This document shows, piece after piece, positions 59,240 through 64,000 of a DNA stretch of 64,000 nucleotides. Position 1 is the first letter of the stretch. Every line of letters starts with the position of its first letter. A program made the position numbers and the translations under genes. Source of the DNA: Vicia villosa (taxonomy: Eukaryota > Streptophyta > Magnoliopsida > Fabales > Fabaceae). Below the pieces are notes generated by a model, which was not told the DNA's origin, ran no database searches, and was given only the letters and a program-made list of their open reading frames with translations. The stretch spans positions 12,284,930-12,348,929 of the forward strand of contig NC_081186.1 in assembly GCF_029867415.1 (NCBI RefSeq), read 5' to 3'.

Positions 59240-61897
59240 TCAAACAGCAGCCGGACGACCACCCTTTCTTGGATCACTTACTGCTGTTAGAGTGCCATAC
59301 TTTACATGTGAGTTAGCGCCTTCACCAAGCTTCCTATGAATGTTAATAGGTGCTTCGGGAGTATGAACAATAAGCTGAGTAATCGATTTAATTTGACATG
59401 GTTCCAATTGATGACCTCTATCTTCCAGGAAAAGCCTACTTTCTTCTGAAAGCTCGATGTGATCACCATTATAAGCAGTCATGTTCTCGAATGAAACTGT
59501 AACCGGTAATAGCTACACGAGATAAAACAAAATTCTATATTAGATAGTAGTTAGGAGAATCATACATAAAAAAACTACTTGAATACAGAAAAGTTAGAAC
59601 CTTTGTATAGACCCTTGGTCTTAGAACTGCGTCTAAAGGGTTCATTCCGAAGACGAAATGATTAAGAAAGACTTGAGTCACTGCTGGAATAATGCTCATT
59701 CCCCCACTTGCTCCAATTACCCCGACCAATTGCTCATCCTACCGAAGAATAGAAAAAGAAATTTTCATGTGTATGAGACAATGCTGTATAATTTGATTAT
59801 CATATTAATCTAGTGAACAAACATTCTTGTGCTGTAAGCAATACCTTTGTGATGATAATAGGAGTCATGGAAGACAGTGGCCTTTTGTTTGGTTCGATAA
59901 AATTTGTCGGTGCTGGAGGTAGTTTTTCGGGGGATATATCAGTCGGTATAGAGAAATCATCCATTTCATCGTTGATCACAATACCTGTTGACGTTGAACG
60001 AATCCCAGCTCCAAAATGTCTGTCTACTGATGTTGTCAGTGATACCGCGTTTCTATCAGCATCTACAACACACAAATGACTTGTTCCGTGATCTCTAAGT
60101 TGGTTCCATCTGCATACAATTCAAACCACACTTTTATTAACTACTCGTTAGTTCGCATCGCAACATAACGTGCTAAAGGTAAAGTTTTCAAGTTTTCATT
60201 CAAATTCAAAACACACCTTTCCATATAGTACTCTGGAGGGAAAGTAGTGTTATCAAGTATCCGTCGCTGAATTGTTTGTGCAAAAGACGGCGAAAGCATT
60301 TCGGATACAGTTTCACTAACGTTTTCGAAGTTCGGGTCACCCAAATTCATTCGGATAGCAAACATATGTTTCAAAGCTTCTAGTACTCTATGTATACCCA
60401 AATTTCCCTTTGCAGCATCAAGACTTCCATAACTATCCAAGATGTTTAGGACCTGTCCATACTAACTATTAGAACATACAAGCATACAATGTAGCGTGTA
60501 TTATCGTGTCGATATTAAACTAATCTCGTGAAAGAGATATGAATATACAAACCAGAGAAAGACCAAGAGTTCCACTCGAAGGAAGTGGCATTCCATGTAA
60601 GGTGTATCCCATCGCGTTCACAACCAATGCATCGGTAATTTCCACCTTGTAATTTCGTAAATCCTCCATTGTTAAAATACCACCAAGTTCACCAACATCC
60701 TTTACTAACTTCTCACCAATGGTTCCATTGTAGAAAGCTTGTATCCCTTCCTCTGCCACTATCTCCAAAGTTTGTCCAAGTTCCACATTTCTACATATCT
60801 CGCCTTTTTTTATCAAAATTCCTTTAGGCGCGTATATATTTCTTAACCCGGAATCACTCATTATCTTATTTTTATTTAAGGCTAAATAATCGCCGAGAGT
60901 AGGAGACACTACGAAACCATTTTTTGCAAGTCGTATAGCCGGTTGGAATAATACCTTCCATGCCAATCTTCCATGTTCCAACCACGCTGCATGAAGGCCG
61001 GCTAACTCACCAGGAACTCCGACTGACAAGGCACCTAAGAACTTAGCTTCGGGATTTCTCTGATACATATTCTGCTTAGACAATCAAACATTCAGACAAA
61101 TGTAAGTTTCGTTTTCATACATTTCAATCACGAGTTTCGTTCACTTCAACGATCTAGTAGAAACAATTAATCAATCTCAAACCTGTGAAGCAGCAATAGG
61201 AGCAGTTTCTCTCATGTCATAAGCTTGTGCATTAGAGCTAGAAGATGATTTCACAACCATGAAAGAGCCACCTCCTATGCCGCTCGAAGCCTGAAAAACA
61301 ACACCAGCGCATAACGTAGCCGCCACTGCAGCATCAACAGCATGCCCTCCAAGCCTAAGTATCGAAACACCAATAGCCGAACACCGAGCATCATCCGCTG
61401 CAACAACTCCAATTTCTGATTCAACAACTTGTCCCTTATCATCTGTTCTTCCCTCATTATATCTTTCCGCTCCCTTCAATATCCCGAAATTTACGTCGCC
61501 TCTTACTGCTAGCCCAATTACTAGAAAAGAAAAGAATTGCACATAGCATCAGATACTTTTTAACTTTTTACCAAATCAACTTTTTCTGACTTCTACTTGA
61601 AGAAGAATCACTTGAAATAATTCAAAAGCTAAAACAAACAGGTTATAAAATTCTATAAAATTTGCTGTAATTCATTATCTGATTAATTTTTTGAGTGGTT
61701 CTGAATTCATTATCTTATCATCTAAATATTGAAAAAAAAAAAAATCTAAATCATTTAAGAACATAAAAAATGTGAATAAGAAAAGAGAACTAACTTGTGA
61801 CACCAACAAAGAGAAGAAGGAAACAGAATAGAATCTTCTTGTGGAATCTATTTGGAGAAACATGATTGGGTCCCAACAAAGGTGAATCCATTAACAT
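59240..61897 (-). CDS. GGT: Gamma-glutamyltransferase (glutathione hydrolase), 7 exons, GGT4-like
   Basis: Exons on the minus strand: 61897-61795, 61520-61183, 61071-60553, 60452-60217, 60109-59845, 59738-59601 and 59512-59240. All six introns have GT-AG ends and keep the frame, giving 623 residues, close to known plant enzymes. The start MLMDSPLLGPN is followed by one membrane segment (about residues 22-40) that spans the first exon junction, so the protein is probably anchored and lumenal. Glutamate-binding Arg lies in RETAPIAA (Arg138). The precursor would cleave itself before Thr408 (GTSHLCVVD), the nucleophile, yielding large and small subunits. NDEMDDFSIP and GASGGMSIIPA are substrate-pocket motifs. 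It removes the gamma-glutamyl group from glutathione and its conjugates. The N-terminal anchor suggests the vacuolar type; this is an inference. No stop or frameshift is seen, so it looks functional. Confidence 0.95.
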
Positions 61898-62884
61898 GTA
61901 CGATGATGTTGTTCTTGTTGTAGAACTTGAAAAACAAATACTATGAATGAATTCAGTATAGAATGGTTAATGTTTAGTTGACAATTTTATTAATTTTTTT
62001 TTAAGATTTCTGTATTGAATATTGATTTTAACAATTGGATGGATTATTTATATATTTATGCTATGTTATGATTCATTCCTTAGTTTCTAGATTAAAAAAT
62101 GATTTCATTCGTTACGTTATCAACGTTTACCAAATTAAATTGTTTTTATTTATGAACTTTGATTGGTTTCTGTTCCAGGTTCATAATCTTGTCGTGTCTA
62201 AAAAGGTTAAATCGGACGTACTTTCTTTTTTCAAAAAAAAAATGGCACATATTTGTTTTTTCTAATTAAGAGCTCTAATTTTAAATAAATATATTTTTAA
62301 TTATATTCGGTCATAGTTACAATTAAACTTTGAAAACATACTAGTAAATAAATAAATTGAAAGTTATTTGTTTATGGTTCCAGAAGCCAAACAGTCTGAG
62401 AGTACATCACTATGTTGACTAATTTTTTGAATTTGAATTTGAATTTGAATTTATGGTTCTCTCTGAATATTCTCTTTAACAACTGGTCGAATTTTATTTA
62501 TGTCAAGATATGATTAATTGATTATTAATTCCAGTCAAAAAAATGATTCACGTATTAAATTTGGTCCAGTCAAAGAATGAGAAAAGATTACCAATATTGT
62601 TAAAAAAGAAACATATTTATGTAACTAAAAAAAAAAAGCAATTTTGTTATTCGCAATTATGAATTTGGTTAGTTTTGTGTCCAGGTTCCAAATTTCTAGT
62701 ATATACGCTCTACATAAATTATTGGACTTTACATAGGTTTTAACAATTTCACATCCACAACTTATATAGAATATAACTAACTTTATGTAAAAAATAAAAA
62801 TTATAAATTTTACAAAATTATTTCTTATAAATAATATAGAAAAATAAAAGATGAGAAAATAATAAAATAGTGATGATAGACAGT
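61898..62884. other. AT-rich upstream region and spacer
   Basis: This holds the promoter of the minus-strand gamma-glutamyltransferase gene at its left side and otherwise no recognised gene. A short gaatttgaatttgaattt microsatellite is at 62430-62450. The minus-strand open frame at 62625-62903 is low-complexity AT-rich sequence. Confidence 0.5.
62046..62058 (-). promoter_or_regulatory. Possible TATA box of the gamma-glutamyltransferase gene
   Basis: On the minus strand atatataaataat lies about 150 bases before the start codon, a usual distance for a plant TATA box with a leader of about 120 bases. The region is AT-rich, so such a match can occur by chance. Confidence 0.3.
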
Positions 62885-64000
62885 TGAAACGGTAACTTAT
62901 CAATTTAATGTCAATGACACTGATACAAAAGTGATGACAACTAGTAGAGGCCTAAGGCAGGGGGATCCTATCTCCCGCTTGTTTTTTATTATCATAATGG
63001 AGTATTTACATAGAAAACTAAAAGTTCTCAGCAAGATTTTAAACTTTAATTTCCATGAAAAGTGTGAAAAGATCTAGATCATTGATGTTAGTTTTGCGGA
63101 TGACCTCCTCTTATTTTCAAAGGAGGATGCGATATCAGTAAAGCTTGTCATGGATACTTTCAATGATTTCTCCCAATCCACATATTTATTTGTTAACCCT
63201 CAAAAATATAAATTTTATTGTGGAGGTATGACTGGCAGTGAAGAGGACCTGATAGCTGGGATCACAGGTTTTGTGAAAGGTGTGTTGCCGTTCAGATATC
63301 TGGGGATTCCGCTGACAAGTCGTAATCTTAATAATTCTTAATGCGTGAACCTTGTAGATAAAATTCTAGTCAGAATTAACCATTGGAGTGCCCATATGTT
63401 GAGCTATTCCAGTAGAGTTCAGTTATTGCGCAACATTGTATTTGCAACCACTAGTTATTGGATGCATTGTATGCCTCTTCCCAAAGGTGTGATTAAGCGT
63501 GTGGATGCAATTTGTAGATCATTCATGTGGACGGGCAAGAGTAGTGTCACTAGAAAGAGCCCTGTTGCGTGGAGTAAGGTATGCTCACCCAAAAATCAAG
63601 GTGGTTTGAATGTTATTAATTTCCAAATGTGGAATAATGCTTGCTTGATAAAACTCCTTTGGAATCTTTGAAAGAAGGAAGATTCTCTATGATCCAATGG
63701 ATCCATACCTATTACACGAAGGGGGTAGACATAATGACAGTACCGATTAAGCTATCGTGCTCTTGAATATTGAAAGGAATCTTAAACCAGAGAGTGAAGG
63801 TACAAGAAATGGCACAATGGGAAGAATTGTGCCAAGAAGGGAAATTTTGCATCAGCAAGATTTACTATTCCCTGTTAGAGCCGCAGCTGCTGGTTCCTTG
63901 GAGGAGGGTGTTTTTCAATAACGAAGCTCGACCTCGTGCTTTGTTTATAATGTGGCTCGCATGTCATAATAGCCTGGCCACAAAGGAAAGACTTTACAAA
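62885..64000 (+). pseudogene. LINE (non-LTR) reverse transcriptase remnant, runs off the window
   Basis: It starts within the RT palm (RGLRQGDPIS near 62945) and has FADDLLLFS, with two catalytic aspartates, near 63095-63120. Next come the thumb-side FRYLGIPLTSR, then YSSRVQLLRNIVFATTSYWMH and a C-terminal segment leading into the plant LINE zinc-finger region (PRALFIMWLACHNSLATKERL type, near 63930-64000). Stops at about 63075, 63339 and 63669 and frameshifts after 63670 show decay. The endonuclease part is absent on the left (5' truncated), and the 3' end lies beyond the window. Confidence 0.85.

Noticed and set aside
59813..60079. 88-codon plus-strand ORF
   Set aside because: Antisense to exon 5 of the gamma-glutamyltransferase gene.
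62625..62903. 92-codon minus-strand ORF rich in Phe and Ile
   Set aside because: Low-complexity AT-rich sequence without start context or domain.

Overview
The window is nuclear DNA of a flowering plant, most likely a legume with a repeat-rich genome. The legume call is an inference from the mix of Tat/Ogre-type LTRs, Athila-type and Tekay-type Ty3/gypsy elements and SIRE/Maximus-type Ty1/copia elements. Almost everything is nested LTR retrotransposon or satellite DNA. One intact host gene was found, a 7-exon gamma-glutamyltransferase on the minus strand near the right end. A 100-base run of N (37263-37362) is an assembly gap.

Layout. 1-2991: ends of Tat/Ogre-type LTRs in AT-rich sequence. 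2992-17160: an Athila-type element on the plus strand (5' LTR, tRNA-Asp primer site, gag-pol with eight premature stops, env-like ORF, polypurine tract, 3' LTR), with a 2.8-kb solo Tat/Ogre LTR (12872-15660, target duplication AAACC) in its 3' region. 17161-27766: the 3' part of a SIRE-like element with no recognisable protein. Its 3' LTR is split by a minus-strand Athila relative (21220-27571, target duplication TTCCT) that carries only gag and protease. 27767-29264: spacer with a G-rich MITE-like foldback. 29265-31958: 5' LTR, primer site and non-coding interior of another SIRE-like element, interrupted by a minus-strand SIRE element (31959 to the gap) with an env-like ORF and the end of RNase H.

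37363-51677 is a satellite array: nine copies of a 1591-bp higher-order repeat, each built from exactly 23 diverged units of about 69 bp. It runs straight into the pol gene of a 5'-truncated Tekay-type chromovirus (51678-56835) whose 3' LTR is followed by four more diverged satellite units (56836-57111). A SIRE gag-protease remnant and a candidate solo LTR follow, then the gamma-glutamyltransferase gene (59240-61897), AT-rich spacer, and a decayed LINE that runs off the window.

The items most worth a second look are the 23-mer higher-order satellite with its variant gradient and unit-ordered far edge, the gag-protease-only Athila derivative with both LTRs and a perfect primer site, and short palindromic or hairpin modules shared by the two Athila families (LTR and post-pol positions). 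Nothing here suggests a bacterial or viral defence system, operon or CRISPR.
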